Shown here piece by piece: positions 48,462-59,832 of a stretch of DNA of 64,000 nucleotides. The notes beneath the pieces are model-generated. The model saw nothing but the letters and a program-made list of their open reading frames with translations. It was not told the origin of the DNA and searched no databases. Both the position numbers and the translations under genes were made by a program. Position 1 is the stretch's first letter. Each line of letters begins with the position of its first letter. The DNA is from Haloarcula sebkhae (GTDB lineage: Archaea > Halobacteriota > Halobacteria > Halobacteriales > Haloarculaceae): positions 620,001-684,000 of the forward strand of contig NZ_BMPD01000001.1 of the NCBI RefSeq assembly GCF_014647415.1, in the 5' to 3' direction.

Positions 48462-50689
48462 GCAGCGTCGTGGAACGAGTCCGACGCCGAGTCCCGTGGA
48501 GCCAGTCGAGAATGCTGGCGTTGCTTGCGGCGGCATTGGCTATCGGCGCGCCGCTGCGGACGATGTTCTACCTCAGCGACGTAGTCGGCGACCCGACTCT
48601 GTTTCTGGCGCTTACCGCGCTCTCACTCGTCGGCGCGACACTGCTGGCCCGCGTGCTCAGACCGCCCCTCGCGGTCGGTGTCGGCGCAGTGCTGTTCGCC
48701 GGCGGGCTCGGCGCGTACATACTGAACCTCTCGACGAATCCGGCGATAACGGAGCTGCTGGGCGACACCGCCGCCCTGCTGACTGGGCGGTCGCTGCTCC
48801 AGATCGCCAAGGTCAGGCTGTGGGTGCTGTCGTTCGCGCCGGCACCGGTGTTTCTGACGTGGTACTTCGCCCTGCGGCGCTGGTACGTGACGGCGACGCT
48901 GGCGGCCGGGACGGCGCTCGCGTTCTTCGCCCTGACGACTGACGCCGGCGTAGTGACAACGCTGCTGGGTGTGGTCGGCATCGCGGCGACGATCGGCTTC
49001 GGGACGCTCGATACCCTGTCGGCGGATGAGCCGACAGACCTGACGAAGCGACCGGACGCGATGACCGACAGTGACGGTACGGAGCGCGCGGGCGGTGACA
49101 ACGACGGCATCGACGCCGGGCGGCGTGCCGTCCTCGAACAGCTGGCGGCGATAATCGTCGTCCCGGCGGCGCTCTCGCAGGTCCCGATTACCCGCGATAG
49201 TTTGCTGTCGTACGATGACGGATCAGACGGCCAGACCGTCGAAGGGAGCCTCTTCGACGCCGGGGAATCTCTCTCAGTACAGGGGAGCATCTCGTTGACG
49301 CCGGAGATACGGTACACGGTCGAAAGCGAGGAACCGCGCTACTGGCGGGTCACCTCCTACGACCGCTACACCGGCAACGGGTGGGTGCGGACAGGGAACC
49401 CCACCCCGTACGACGACCAGCGCCTCGACTCACCTGAAGGAGAGACACGGACGCTCCGACAGGAGTTCCGGGCGGAATCGACTATCGGGACCGTCCCGGC
49501 CGCCTGGAAGCCCGTCCGCTACTCGGGGGAGCCGTCGGTATCGGTCTCCAGCGAGGGCGGGTTCCAGCCAGACGGCACGCTGTCGACGGGCGACAGCTAC
49601 GAGGTCAGGAGCGAGCTGCTCGTGGCGACCCCGGACGGGCTGCGTGCGGCCGGCACTGACTACGACGACGCGACTATCGAGCTGTACACCCAGCTCCCCG
49701 ACAGCACGCCGGACCGGGTCGCGGAACGGACGGCGATTCTCACCGCGAACGCCGAGAACCCCTACGAGACGGCGCTGGTCGTCGAGCGGTGGCTGCAGGA
49801 CAGTAAGGGCTACTCACTCGATGTCGACCGCCCCGATTTCAACGTCGCGGACGCCTTCCTCTTCGAGATGGACGAGGGGTACTGCGTCTACTTCGCGACA
49901 ACGATGGTGACGATGCTCCGAACCCAAGGCATCCCGGCGCGCATGACCGTCGGGTACACGTCCGGCCAGCGAATCGACGAGAACCAGTGGGTCGTGCGCG
50001 GGCTCAACTCCCACGCCTGGGTCGAGGTGTACTTCCCCGATCAGGGCTGGGTACAGTTCGACCCGACGCCGTCCGGGCCGCGCGAAGAAATCAGACAACA
50101 GCGTATCGAGGACGCGAGTTCGGACGAATCGTCGCCCACCGTCGGCGACGGGAACCCGGTAGAGCAGTACACGCCATCCGACACGTCGACACCCGCCCCG
50201 CTGACCGAGACCGACGGAACCGAGACCGGGCCGACGGAGACACCAACGGCCACGGAAACCGACACGTCCACCGGCACAGCAGGGGCGTCGGACACGGACG
50301 AGGGAAGGGGGCTGCGCCTGCCGGAACTCCCGTCGCGCGAGGAGGTGACGCTGGGCGTCGTCGCGTTGCTCGGCATCGCAGCGGGCGCGCGCCGGTCCGG
50401 CCTCAGCGAGCGAGCCTACCGGGCGGTGTGGCTGCGCTACCAGCGCCGCGTGGACCCCGAGACCGACGTCGAGCGGGCGTTCCAGCGGGCCATGCACGTC
50501 CTTGCGATAGAACACCGGAGCCGCAAGAGCGGTGAGACGGTACGGGCGTATCTCGACGCGATAGAGGCTGACAACCGGGTCCGTCGACTGGCGGCGCTAC
50601 GGGAGCGACTCCGGTACGGCGGCGAAGTGAGCGAGGCGATGGCCGACGAAGCCGTGGAGATTGCCGACGAAATCGTCTCCGAGCACTAG
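48458..50689 (+). CDS. Membrane transglutaminase-like protein
   Basis: The 743-residue protein has about five to six N-terminal membrane helices (about 15-165), then a DUF3488-like extracytoplasmic region, and a transglutaminase core with the catalytic triad: Cys in DEGYCVYFATTM, His in LNSHAWVEVYF and Asp in WVQFDPTPSG. A Thr/Pro/Glu-rich linker and one more membrane helix near 635 precede a C-terminal DUF4129-like helical domain. It completes the MoxR-DUF58-TGase module, probably acting on surface proteins. Confidence 0.87.
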   Translation: MSSVVERVRRRVPWSQSRMLALLAAALAIGAPLRTMFYLSDVVGDPTLFLALTALSLVGATLLARVLRPPLAVGVGAVLFAGGLGAYILNLSTNPAITELLGDTAALLTGRSLLQIAKVRLWVLSFAPAPVFLTWYFALRRWYVTATLAAGTALAFFALTTDAGVVTTLLGVVGIAATIGFGTLDTLSADEPTDLTKRPDAMTDSDGTERAGGDNDGIDAGRRAVLEQLAAIIVVPAALSQVPITRDSLLSYDDGSDGQTVEGSLFDAGESLSVQGSISLTPEIRYTVESEEPRYWRVTSYDRYTGNGWVRTGNPTPYDDQRLDSPEGETRTLRQEFRAESTIGTVPAAWKPVRYSGEPSVSVSSEGGFQPDGTLSTGDSYEVRSELLVATPDGLRAAGTDYDDATIELYTQLPDSTPDRVAERTAILTANAENPYETALVVERWLQDSKGYSLDVDRPDFNVADAFLFEMDEGYCVYFATTMVTMLRTQGIPARMTVGYTSGQRIDENQWVVRGLNSHAWVEVYFPDQGWVQFDPTPSGPREEIRQQRIEDASSDESSPTVGDGNPVEQYTPSDTSTPAPLTETDGTETGPTETPTATETDTSTGTAGASDTDEGRGLRLPELPSREEVTLGVVALLGIAAGARRSGLSERAYRAVWLRYQRRVDPETDVERAFQRAMHVLAIEHRSRKSGETVRAYLDAIEADNRVRRLAALRERLRYGGEVSEAMADEAVEIADEIVSEH

Positions 50690-50701
50690 TCCCCGACAGT
50701 G

Positions 50702-50708
50702 TTTAATA
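50702..50708 (+). promoter_or_regulatory. TATA box of the aIF1 gene
   Basis: The sequence tttaata lies 26-32 nt before the ATG at 50734, ideal for a leaderless transcript. Confidence 0.5.
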
Positions 50709-50709
50709 G

Positions 50710-51027
<318 letters not shown>

Positions 51028-51275
51028 ACTCCTGACTGCCAGCGGTTCTCGTGAAAGCGCCGTGGCAAGCTGCTGGTATAACCTGCTCGCCAGCTTTTCA
51101 GCTCAGTCTGCTCGCGAGTGTTCGCTGCGGTCGGCTACGAGTGGTTCAGGTCTGGCCGTTTTTTGCCGTCGTGGGAGCTTCCGGAAGCGGTCGGTCAACC
51201 CAAGTATTGGTGCATGATACCGACACCCAAAATCGGCGGTCAAGTATTTCAACCACCGGGCGGTAACTGTTTGCA

Positions 51276-53588
51276 ATGTTCGGTGTACCCCGGCGGGTGG
51301 TGGCCGTCGGACTCGTGGTCCTTCTCCTTGGTGGGGGAATCGCGTCGCTCCCGGTGGCGGCGACCGCTGACCACGGGGCGGTGACCGGGGCTAGCGACGG
51401 AGCGGCGGCTGGCGTCGGTGAGAACTGCACATACAAGCCCGAGACTGCGTCGGCTCAGCGTGGACAGGCAGTTGAGGCGGTGCAGTCGTCGGCAGCCACT
51501 AGCGAGTCAAATAGCTCGAGAGTCCGAACGAGAAGCGCCGACACGCATCGACGGCAGCCGCGAGGACAGGGCGGAGACACAGCCGGAACGACAGCCACAG
51601 CAGCGGCCAGCATGGAGGTGGGGACAGTCACGTCGGGTGCAACACAGACCAGCGACGGTGACGTGATTCAGCAGACACAGACCTACGCGCGCGTACCGGA
51701 GGAGCCGGGCGAAGTCGCGGTAACCCTGACCTACGAGGTCCCGGACCGGGTCGTCGACCTCGAAGCACACGTCCCAGCGGAGGCGACGATGACCGACACC
51801 GACGGGTTCGAGCGCGTCAACGAGTCCGTGTACGAGTGGGACGAATCGACGGATACGGCGACGATCAGCTACCGCATCAATCCGAACCGGACCATCGAGA
51901 AGAGCGGGCCCGAGGGTGCCGAGGGACGGTATCTCAGCGTCGATACGGGAGAGTGGGCGCTACTCACACGATCACTGACGCCGACGCGCTGGCGCTACAC
52001 TGGTCAGGAGCCCGTCAGGTACAACCGCACGCTCCGGACGGCGGGCCCGGGTGCGGCGGGCGAGGAGATCGTGTACCTCGGCGAAGTGGCGACCTTCGAA
52101 GAGACGGCGCACAACCAGACATTCACGCTGGCTGTGCCGGAGCGGGCGACGATGACGGCCTCGCCGATTTCGGTCCTCGACTCGATGGCGAACGCGTCGA
52201 ACGCCCTCCGAGTCGGCGACCGTGACGAGCAGGTGTTCGTCGTCGCTGCACCATCTGGGGCCGTCAACTGGGGTGTCGAGGGGTATCAGATCGGTGACGC
52301 AGATATGTGGGTCCAGTCCCAACGGTCGCTGGATGCCGCCAACAACGTCTGGATCCACGAGTACGTCCACAGCCGGCAGGCCTACGAGACGACACGGGAG
52401 ACGCGGTGGACGGTCGAGGGCTGGGCGACGTACTACGCCGCTATCCTGACGCTTGAACAGGACCGGATCGGGTTCGACGAGTTCCAAGCGCAGCTCGCAG
52501 CGGGCGAGCAACCGGTCTACAGCGACGTGGCGTTGGCCGACAGGTCGAGTTGGACGAACGACGCGAACTACCGGAAGGGCGCGCTCGTCGCCGGACGGAC
52601 TGACGTCCATATCCGCTCGGCCACGGACCGCAACAAGACACTCCAGACTGTGTTCCAGTCGCTAAACGGCTACCGTGACCCGGTCACGCAATCGCAGTTC
52701 CTCACCGAGGTCGAGGCCGCTGGCGGGGCAAGCGTCCGGAACACGACCGCGACGGAGACCGAAACGACAGCGACGGTGGCGATGTGGAACGAGGCGACAC
52801 AGCAGCGGTTGTTCGGTGCGATTCCCGCCCGTATTGGCTACAGCCTCCCACCGATCGACCGCGCGGACGACTACCGCGCAGACAGTCTCTACCGGTCGGA
52901 TGCACCAGTCGGCGGGAGCGAACCGATCCGGCTGGTGACCAACGAGACGCTCGCGGTCGACACAGTCGTCGAGAACGCCGGCGGCGAGGCGGGGGCGTAC
53001 AACGTGACGCTCGGGGTCAACGAGACCGTCGTCGCCGCAAAACAGGGCCAGATCGAACCGGGGGTGCGGACAGAGGTCGAACTGACACACGCGTTTGCCG
53101 ACCCCGGCCGATACGTACTCAGCGTCGACGGCGACACCGTCACTGTCGTGGTGACGGAGCCGGCAGCCGCCAGCGTGACCGACGTCACCGCGAGTCCGAG
53201 AGAAGTCAGGCAGGGTGACAAGGTCGACGTGACCGCCACTGTCGTTAACGACAACGAGATCCCGGGAACAGCAGCGGTCACGTTCCGCCGCAACGGTGTC
53301 GTGTTCGCCGAGCAGCGGCTGTATCTCCCGCCACAGACGACGACAACGGTCGCTCGGCCAGTCACCCTCGGCGAGCCCGGAACGGTGTCGCTGTCGGCAG
53401 GTGACGGACAGACCACGACGATGGTCGACGTGGTCGTTTCGACGGAAACGGCGGCACCAACGTCGACTCCGACGGCGATGCTCACAGACACACAGACGAC
53501 AGCCGGCGAGGGCAACGGCTTTACTGCGCTCGTGACCGGTCTCGCAGTGGTGCTTGTGGCGCTGCTCGGCCGCCATCACAGTTCTTGA
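51276..53588 (+). CDS. Secreted gluzincin-type metallopeptidase, surface-anchored
   Basis: The 770-residue protein has a signal peptide (about 1-29), an Ala/Thr/Ser/Arg-rich region (about 30-125), and a peptidase core with HEYVH (about residue 363-367) and the third-ligand Glu in WTVEGWATYYAAI, the gluzincin pattern as in M1/M61 families. A CARDB-like beta domain follows (TVVENAGGEAGAYNVTLGVN, and VTASPREVRQGDKVDVTATV). The end is a Thr-rich stretch and the hydrophobic tail GNGFTALVTGLAVVLVALLG with Arg, resembling a PGF-CTERM signal that archaeosortase replaces with lipid. Surface anchoring and cleavage of external peptides are inferred. Confidence 0.8.
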   Translation: MFGVPRRVVAVGLVVLLLGGGIASLPVAATADHGAVTGASDGAAAGVGENCTYKPETASAQRGQAVEAVQSSAATSESNSSRVRTRSADTHRRQPRGQGGDTAGTTATAAASMEVGTVTSGATQTSDGDVIQQTQTYARVPEEPGEVAVTLTYEVPDRVVDLEAHVPAEATMTDTDGFERVNESVYEWDESTDTATISYRINPNRTIEKSGPEGAEGRYLSVDTGEWALLTRSLTPTRWRYTGQEPVRYNRTLRTAGPGAAGEEIVYLGEVATFEETAHNQTFTLAVPERATMTASPISVLDSMANASNALRVGDRDEQVFVVAAPSGAVNWGVEGYQIGDADMWVQSQRSLDAANNVWIHEYVHSRQAYETTRETRWTVEGWATYYAAILTLEQDRIGFDEFQAQLAAGEQPVYSDVALADRSSWTNDANYRKGALVAGRTDVHIRSATDRNKTLQTVFQSLNGYRDPVTQSQFLTEVEAAGGASVRNTTATETETTATVAMWNEATQQRLFGAIPARIGYSLPPIDRADDYRADSLYRSDAPVGGSEPIRLVTNETLAVDTVVENAGGEAGAYNVTLGVNETVVAAKQGQIEPGVRTEVELTHAFADPGRYVLSVDGDTVTVVVTEPAAASVTDVTASPREVRQGDKVDVTATVVNDNEIPGTAAVTFRRNGVVFAEQRLYLPPQTTTTVARPVTLGEPGTVSLSAGDGQTTTMVDVVVSTETAAPTSTPTAMLTDTQTTAGEGNGFTALVTGLAVVLVALLGRHHSS

Positions 53589-53637
53589 CACGAGCCCGAA
53601 GGGAACAGTTATTGCAGTCGGCTAGCCGTTGTCAACC

Positions 53638-54510
53638 GTGAACGTCGGAATCGCGTACGCCGTCCTGTCGGCGCTGGTGTTCGGGGTGTACCTGTTCGTG
53701 ATGAAGCGATGGTTCACGGAGTATCCGTCGCCGGTGTTCCTGTTGCTTACCTACAGCCTCGTCCCCATCGTCTACCTCCCGATTGTCTTCGTCAGCAACG
53801 AGCCCTTCCTCCCGGCGGGAAACCGCGTCAATGTCCTCTCGTCGATACTCGCTGTGACGGCGGTGACGGCAGTGGGACTGCTCACCCTCTTTCGAGCGAT
53901 CCGTGTCGGCGAAGTCTCCTACGTCTCGCCGATCAGCAAAATCGTTCCCGTGTTCGTGTTGCCGCTGGAAGTCGGCCTACTGGGCCAGCACCTCTCGCCG
54001 CTGCAGGTCGGCGGTGTCGTCGTCGCGACCGCCGCCGTCTACGTCGCGAACTGGCAGGGCACAGCGTTATTGGCCCCGCTCAAGCGGGCTCGGCAGTCCC
54101 GCCCCGCACAACTGGCGCTGCTGTCCGCAGCGGCGTTCGCGCTCGTCGATGTAAGCAAGCGGGTACTGATGCAGGAACTGGCTATCGAACCGACGACCTA
54201 CATCCCGGTAATGGCCGTCGGCATCGCTGTTTTGATGACGCCGCTCGCGTTCCGATACCAGGTCCCGCCAGGATGGCGAGGGGACCTCCCGAAGTTCGTC
54301 GTCGCGGCGATGTTCGTCGCCTACGCGAACCACATCGTGTTACTGTCCTTCCAGTTGCTCCCGGCGAGTATCGTTTCGCCCATCGTCAACGGGCAGGCTA
54401 TCGTCGCCGTTATTCTGGGTGCGATTGTGCTCGATGAAGCGCAGTTCCGGGCACGCCTGGCCGCTGCGGGGCTGGCGATCGTCGGTATCGCAATGATATC
54501 GGTCGGGTAA
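53638..54510 (+). CDS. DMT/EamA-family transporter
   Basis: The 290-residue membrane protein starts at GTG 53638 (MNVGIAYAVLSALVFG); a TTG three codons earlier is less likely. Ten hydrophobic segments and an internal repeat of two EamA units fit the drug/metabolite transporter superfamily. Its substrate is unknown; the family exports amino acids or sugars, among others. No operon partner: the preceding gene ends 49 bp upstream. Confidence 0.82.
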   Translation: MNVGIAYAVLSALVFGVYLFVMKRWFTEYPSPVFLLLTYSLVPIVYLPIVFVSNEPFLPAGNRVNVLSSILAVTAVTAVGLLTLFRAIRVGEVSYVSPISKIVPVFVLPLEVGLLGQHLSPLQVGGVVVATAAVYVANWQGTALLAPLKRARQSRPAQLALLSAAAFALVDVSKRVLMQELAIEPTTYIPVMAVGIAVLMTPLAFRYQVPPGWRGDLPKFVVAAMFVAYANHIVLLSFQLLPASIVSPIVNGQAIVAVILGAIVLDEAQFRARLAAAGLAIVGIAMISVG

Positions 54511-54515
54511 AACAG

Positions 54516-54680
54516 TCAGGCCGACTTTCGTTCCGACGAGCAGCCAACCTGTACCGCATAGCTCGATTGAAGCCACGCGGTCGGGTTCTCGGTGTCGTAG
54601 ACGACGACGTCGCCGCCGCCAGTAGTGAAGCTGCCGTACTGCTCGTCGGAGTCGGTAGTATCGCGCGACGCTGGTTCCAT
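54516..54680 (-). CDS. Small DUF7331-like protein
   Basis: The 54-residue protein starts at ATG 54680 (MEPASRDTTDSDEQYGSF). It contains the stretch GGGDVVVYDTENPTAWLQSS, which I recall from small haloarchaeal DUF7331-type proteins. An ATG six codons earlier at 54698 is less likely. It is acidic with no membrane segment. It lies between convergent and divergent genes and is short, so the call depends on recognition of this motif. Confidence 0.6.
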   Translation of the reverse strand: MEPASRDTTDSDEQYGSFTTGGGDVVVYDTENPTAWLQSSYAVQVGCSSERKSA

Positions 54681-54731
54681 TGTGGTACAAGGGCACATCC
54701 GACACAGCGCTACATAAATGTTTCTCAGATG

Positions 54732-54757
54732 TAGTATGAAGTATTATTAGCATACTA
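54732..54757. promoter_or_regulatory. Inverted repeat over TATA-like element, upstream of thiD
   Basis: Exact 7-bp arms TAGTATG (54732-54738) and CATACTA (54751-54757) enclose gtattattag, an AT-rich TATA-like core. It lies about 75 nt upstream of the ThiD-ThiN start at 54830 and about 50 nt beyond the small divergent gene start at 54680. It could be an operator for either gene; a thiamine regulator is a plausible binder. Confidence 0.45.
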
Positions 54758-54829
54758 GGATTTTGCCACATAACAGAGTCCTACTGAGAGACCAGCACCG
54801 ATATGTGGCCGCCGGCAAAGGCATCAGAT

Positions 54830-56188
54830 ATGACACGAACGGACGCCCCAGTAACGCCGCCAGTCGTGCTGACCGTCGCTGGCAGCGACTCCGGTGGTGG
54901 GGCCGGCATCCAGGCCGACCTCAAGACCATCGAAGCCTGTGGCGGCTTCGGGACCAGCGCGATCACGAGCGTGACGGCACAGAACACCACGGGCGTACAG
55001 GGCCAGCATCTGCTCCCGATCGAACAGATCGAGGCCCAGATCGAGGCGGTGACGGGAGATTTCGACGTGGCCGCAGTCAAAACGGGTATGCTCGCAACGA
55101 GCGAGGTCATCAATCTGGTTGTGGACCACGCCACCGACCTGCCGAACCTCGTCGTCGACCCGGTGATGGTAGCGGCCTCGGGCGACCGGCTCCTGGCCGC
55201 CGAGGCCGAAGACGCCTACGAGACCCTCATCGCCGAAGCGTCGGTCGTCACGCCGAACGCTGATGAAGCCGCCGTCCTGACCGGGCGCGATGTCGACGAC
55301 CCTGCGGCCGCGGAACAGGCGGGCCGTGACCTCGTCGAGATGGGGGCCGACAGCGCGCTCGTGAAGGGGGGCCACGTCCCGGGCGACGCGGTCGTCGACA
55401 CCCTTGTGACCGAAGACGGGGTGACGACGTTCCGCCACGATCGCATCGAAACCGAGGCCACCCACGGCTCCGGCTGTACGTTGTCCTCGGCCATCGCGAC
55501 GCAGTTGGCCCACGGTGACGACCTGCCGACGGCGGTCGGCAGCAGTATCGACCTGCTTGCGAGCGCGGTCCGGTACAACGTCGACGTCGGGGAGGGGCCC
55601 GGTGCGGTCCACCACCTCGTCCAGACGCGCAATGATGCCGCGCGCCATCCGACGAGCGAGGCCGTCGAGCGGGCTGTATCTGCCCTCGTCGATGCGGACG
55701 TGTCAGCGCTGGTCCCTGAGCGAGGGATGACCGTCGCCGGCGCGACGCCGTACGCCGAGCGGCCGGACGCAGTCGCTGCCGTCGAGGGCCGGATCACCCG
55801 TACGATGGACGGCGTCCGGCCGAACCGCGGCGTCCGCTTCGGCGCATCCACGACAGTGGCTCGCGCCCTGCTTGCCGCCCGTGAACACGACCCAGCGGTC
55901 CGGTTCGCAGTCGACTGCCGGCTGACCGACAGCATCGAGGACGCGCTGGCGTCGCTGGACGGGCCCGTCACTGAGTACGACCCTGACAAGCGCCCGGACG
56001 CAGTTTCCGACGACGCTACGGCGTGGGGCGTCGGTCAGGCCTTCGAGACCAGCAAGGGAACACCGGTCGCCGTCGTCGGCCGCGAAGGCGTCGGTGTCGG
56101 CGAGCGCGTGACATTGCTCGCAGAAAGCGCCGACGACCTCGTCTCGCGTGTGGAAACCATCCACGGGACCGTCGAGGACAGCGTGTAG
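54830..56188 (+). CDS. thiDN: ThiD-ThiN fusion, HMP-P kinase and thiamine-phosphate synthase
   Basis: The 452-residue protein starts at [20 protein letters not shown]. The N-terminal half is a ribokinase-fold HMP/HMP-P kinase ([39 protein letters not shown], and [15 protein letters not shown]). From about residue 290 a ThiN domain follows ([19 protein letters not shown]), which in archaea replaces ThiE as thiamine-phosphate synthase. The fusion makes both late steps of the pyrimidine branch in one protein. The inverted repeat at 54732-54757 lies in its upstream region. Confidence 0.92.
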   Translation: MTRTDAPVTPPVVLTVAGSDSGGGAGIQADLKTIEACGGFGTSAITSVTAQNTTGVQGQHLLPIEQIEAQIEAVTGDFDVAAVKTGMLATSEVINLVVDHATDLPNLVVDPVMVAASGDRLLAAEAEDAYETLIAEASVVTPNADEAAVLTGRDVDDPAAAEQAGRDLVEMGADSALVKGGHVPGDAVVDTLVTEDGVTTFRHDRIETEATHGSGCTLSSAIATQLAHGDDLPTAVGSSIDLLASAVRYNVDVGEGPGAVHHLVQTRNDAARHPTSEAVERAVSALVDADVSALVPERGMTVAGATPYAERPDAVAAVEGRITRTMDGVRPNRGVRFGASTTVARALLAAREHDPAVRFAVDCRLTDSIEDALASLDGPVTEYDPDKRPDAVSDDATAWGVGQAFETSKGTPVAVVGREGVGVGERVTLLAESADDLVSRVETIHGTVEDSV

Positions 56189-56263
56189 CCGGTCAGTCGG
56201 TCGTGCGTTGGTCCAGCACAGACGGTGGCCGCGTTTAACCGCGAGCAACGCAGACCCGGACGT

Positions 56264-56899
56264 ATGAGTGAGACACAGTCGAGCGAGCAGATCACAGTCT
56301 TCTCGGACTACGTCTGCCCGTTCTGTTATCTCGGACGCGAATCGCTCAGGCAGTACCAGTCGACGCGCGAGGACGAACTGGAGATCGACTGGCATCCCTT
56401 CGACCTCCGGAGCGGGAAGCGCAATCCGGACGGCTCCATCGATCACTCCGTCGACGATGGCAAAGACGAGGACTACTACGAGCAGGCCAAAGAGAGCGTC
56501 CGCCGGCTGCAGGCGAAATACGACGTCGAGATGGATCTGGACATCGCCACCGACATAGACTCGCTGCCCGCCCAGATCGCCTCGTACTACGTCAAAGAGC
56601 ACTACGACTACGAGACGTGGCTGGCCTTCGACGTGGCGGTTTTCGAGGCGCTGTGGCAGGACGGACAGGACATCGGCGACGAAGACCTGCTGGTCGATCT
56701 GGCCGAGGACGCGGGCGTCGACGGCGGCGAAATCCGGTCGGCACTCGGAGACGACGCTCTCCGGTCGGAGGTCCGCGAGAAATTCACTACGGCACAGCGT
56801 CAGGGCATCACCGGCGTCCCGACGTTCGCCTACGATGGCCACGCCGCCCGCGGCGCGGTGCCGCCCGAGCAGCTCGAACGGCTGGTCGAAGGTTCCTGA
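56264..56899 (+). CDS. DsbA/FrnE-like thiol oxidoreductase
   Basis: The 211-residue protein starts at MSETQSSEQITVFSDYVCPF. The thioredoxin-fold active site is CPFC (about 18-21) and the cis-Pro is in QGITGVPTFAYDG. No signal peptide is present, so it is a cytosolic FrnE or 2-hydroxychromene-isomerase-like member. It probably catalyses thiol-disulfide exchange on small molecules or proteins. A TATA-like cgtttaac about 25-32 nt upstream fits a leaderless message. Confidence 0.86.
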   Translation: MSETQSSEQITVFSDYVCPFCYLGRESLRQYQSTREDELEIDWHPFDLRSGKRNPDGSIDHSVDDGKDEDYYEQAKESVRRLQAKYDVEMDLDIATDIDSLPAQIASYYVKEHYDYETWLAFDVAVFEALWQDGQDIGDEDLLVDLAEDAGVDGGEIRSALGDDALRSEVREKFTTAQRQGITGVPTFAYDGHAARGAVPPEQLERLVEGS

Positions 56900-56936
56900 G
56901 CGGCGCGGTTAGAGGCTTTCCCCAGACAGCCCGTCC

Positions 56937-58102
<1,166 letters not shown>

Positions 58103-58268
58103 AACGGTACACGTTACCACGGGGTGTGAAATAAATATTAGGGATATTAGGGAGCCGGCGGTGCCATGCGTTTTTGCCGTCTTCGCTGACTTTTTGCCAT
58201 CATTTTTGAAACAAGTACAGACAACAAGGGATTTAAGCGATAGTTCACAATGCTGGCTTCACGCGTCA

Positions 58269-59363
58269 ATGACCACGTCGTCACCGTCCAGTCGACTCCA
58301 GAAGGGGTTTCTCAAGTACCAGCACGTTTTTGTGTTTCTGGCACCGCTGCTGTTCGTCGTCGGTGTGTACACCGCCGCACCGACGCCCGCTGACGCGGGC
58401 ACCGGCTACTGGTTCGAGTACTGGTGGCTCTGTATCGCCTTCGTTACGGGTGCTACCATCGTCAACACGGTCGGTATCAGCGGGTCGGCGCTGTTCGTCC
58501 CGTTTCTCATCTTCATTTTCCCGTTACTCGCCGGGGAGACGCTGACACCGGAGACACTGGTGAAGGTCGGACTCATCAGCGAATCGTTCGGTCTCTCAAG
58601 TTCAGCACTCGCGTTCATCCAGTACGGGCTCGTCGACCGACGGCTCGCACTGAGCCTCGTCCTCGGGAGCGTGCCCTTCGTCGTTGCCGGCGCGCTACTG
58701 TCGTTTGTCATCCCGGAGCCGGTGTTTCACGCGTTGCTCGGTATCGCCCTGTTGGCCGCGTCATACCTGCTTTTCAAGGCTGACCTCGGCCACGAGGAAC
58801 CAGGCGAGGCGGGCGACAGTGACCCCGAGGTGTCGGCTGACGGTGGCGACGCGACGCTCCCCGACGACGCCAACAAACTCGGGCCGGCCGGCGTCGAAAC
58901 GGCCGACAACGGTACCGTGACGCGCGTCGACCGCGACGGCAACGACTACGGCTACACGCGCAGCGGCTATCTCGAACGCTTCGCGAACTACAGCATCGGG
59001 GGTGCCTTCCAGGGACTGGCCGGCTTCGGCGTCGGCGAACTGGGTATTATCTCGATGCTCCGAACCGAGGTTCCGGTCCGAGTTGCCATCGGTACGAACC
59101 ACATCGTCGTGGCGCTGACGGCGGTTCTGGCCTCGCTAGTCCACGTCTTCGGGGGCGGCCTCGTCCCGGGCGCACACTCTATCGATCTCGCGTCGACGCC
59201 GTGGAACATGGTCGTCTGGACCGTGCCTGCGACCGTCACCGGCGGCCAGATCGCACCGTACGTCTCGACCGCACTGGATACCGGGACCATCAAGAAGTTC
59301 GTCGGCGGGCTGTTCGCAATCGTCTCCGCCGCGCTGTTTCTGATGGCGGCGGGTGGTGTCTGA
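58269..59363 (+). CDS. TauE/SafE-family exporter
   Basis: The 364-residue membrane protein starts at ATG 58269 (MTTSSPSSRLQKGFLKYQ); upstream frame to 58161 is rejected. It has about eight to nine membrane helices. A TauE/SafE half is seen before (VNTVGISGSALFVPFLIFIF) and after (ANYSIGGAFQGLAGFGVGEL) a hydrophilic acidic loop of about 60 residues (about 205-265). The family moves sulfite, sulfoacetate or other anions outward. The UspA gene starts 4 bp after its stop, so the two are co-transcribed. Confidence 0.85.
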   Translation: MTTSSPSSRLQKGFLKYQHVFVFLAPLLFVVGVYTAAPTPADAGTGYWFEYWWLCIAFVTGATIVNTVGISGSALFVPFLIFIFPLLAGETLTPETLVKVGLISESFGLSSSALAFIQYGLVDRRLALSLVLGSVPFVVAGALLSFVIPEPVFHALLGIALLAASYLLFKADLGHEEPGEAGDSDPEVSADGGDATLPDDANKLGPAGVETADNGTVTRVDRDGNDYGYTRSGYLERFANYSIGGAFQGLAGFGVGELGIISMLRTEVPVRVAIGTNHIVVALTAVLASLVHVFGGGLVPGAHSIDLASTPWNMVVWTVPATVTGGQIAPYVSTALDTGTIKKFVGGLFAIVSAALFLMAAGGV

Positions 59364-59367
59364 ACCG

Positions 59368-59805
59368 ATGTACGACACGATTCTCCTCCCGACCGATGGC
59401 AGCGACGGTATCGGTACGGCCGCGAGACATGCCGGGAAAATTGCAGACCGGTTCGACGCGACGGTCCACGTGTTCTCGGTCGTCGATACCCGAAACCGGT
59501 TTGAGAGCCCGTCGAGTGGGCTCTCAGCTGACGCGTGGGTCGAAGCAGAGCGCGACCGCGCCGAGGCGGCCATCGAAGCGACCGTCGCCGAGCTACCCGA
59601 CAGCGTTTCAGTCGAGACCACGCGGCGAGAGGGCGTCCCGAAGACGGAGATCGTCGACGCGGTCACGGACGTTCCGGCGGACCTCGTCGTGATGGGAACC
59701 CACGGCCGGACCGGACTGGACCATTATCTCATCGGCAGCGTCGCAGAGACGGTCGTCCGCGAATCGCCGGTCCCAGTGCTGACCGTCCAGTTATCCGAGG
59801 AGTGA
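59368..59805 (+). CDS. Universal stress protein (UspA family)
   Basis: The 145-residue protein starts MYDTILLPTDGSDGIG. The ATP-binding pattern G-x2-G-x9-GS is seen in GTHGRTGLDHYLIGSVAETV (about 110-129). It is an A-type, nucleotide-binding single-domain Usp. Haloarchaea pair Usp genes with transporters, and the start lies 4 bp after the TauE/SafE stop, so it probably regulates that exporter. Confidence 0.9.
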   Translation: MYDTILLPTDGSDGIGTAARHAGKIADRFDATVHVFSVVDTRNRFESPSSGLSADAWVEAERDRAEAAIEATVAELPDSVSVETTRREGVPKTEIVDAVTDVPADLVVMGTHGRTGLDHYLIGSVAETVVRESPVPVLTVQLSEE

Positions 59806-59832
59806 GCGCGGCGACCCCACCTGTCGACCGCA

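Noticed and set aside
54681-54829. TPP riboswitch upstream of thiDN
   Set aside because: I cannot find the conserved THI-box core sequences; only an inverted repeat is seen, so a protein-bound operator is more likely.
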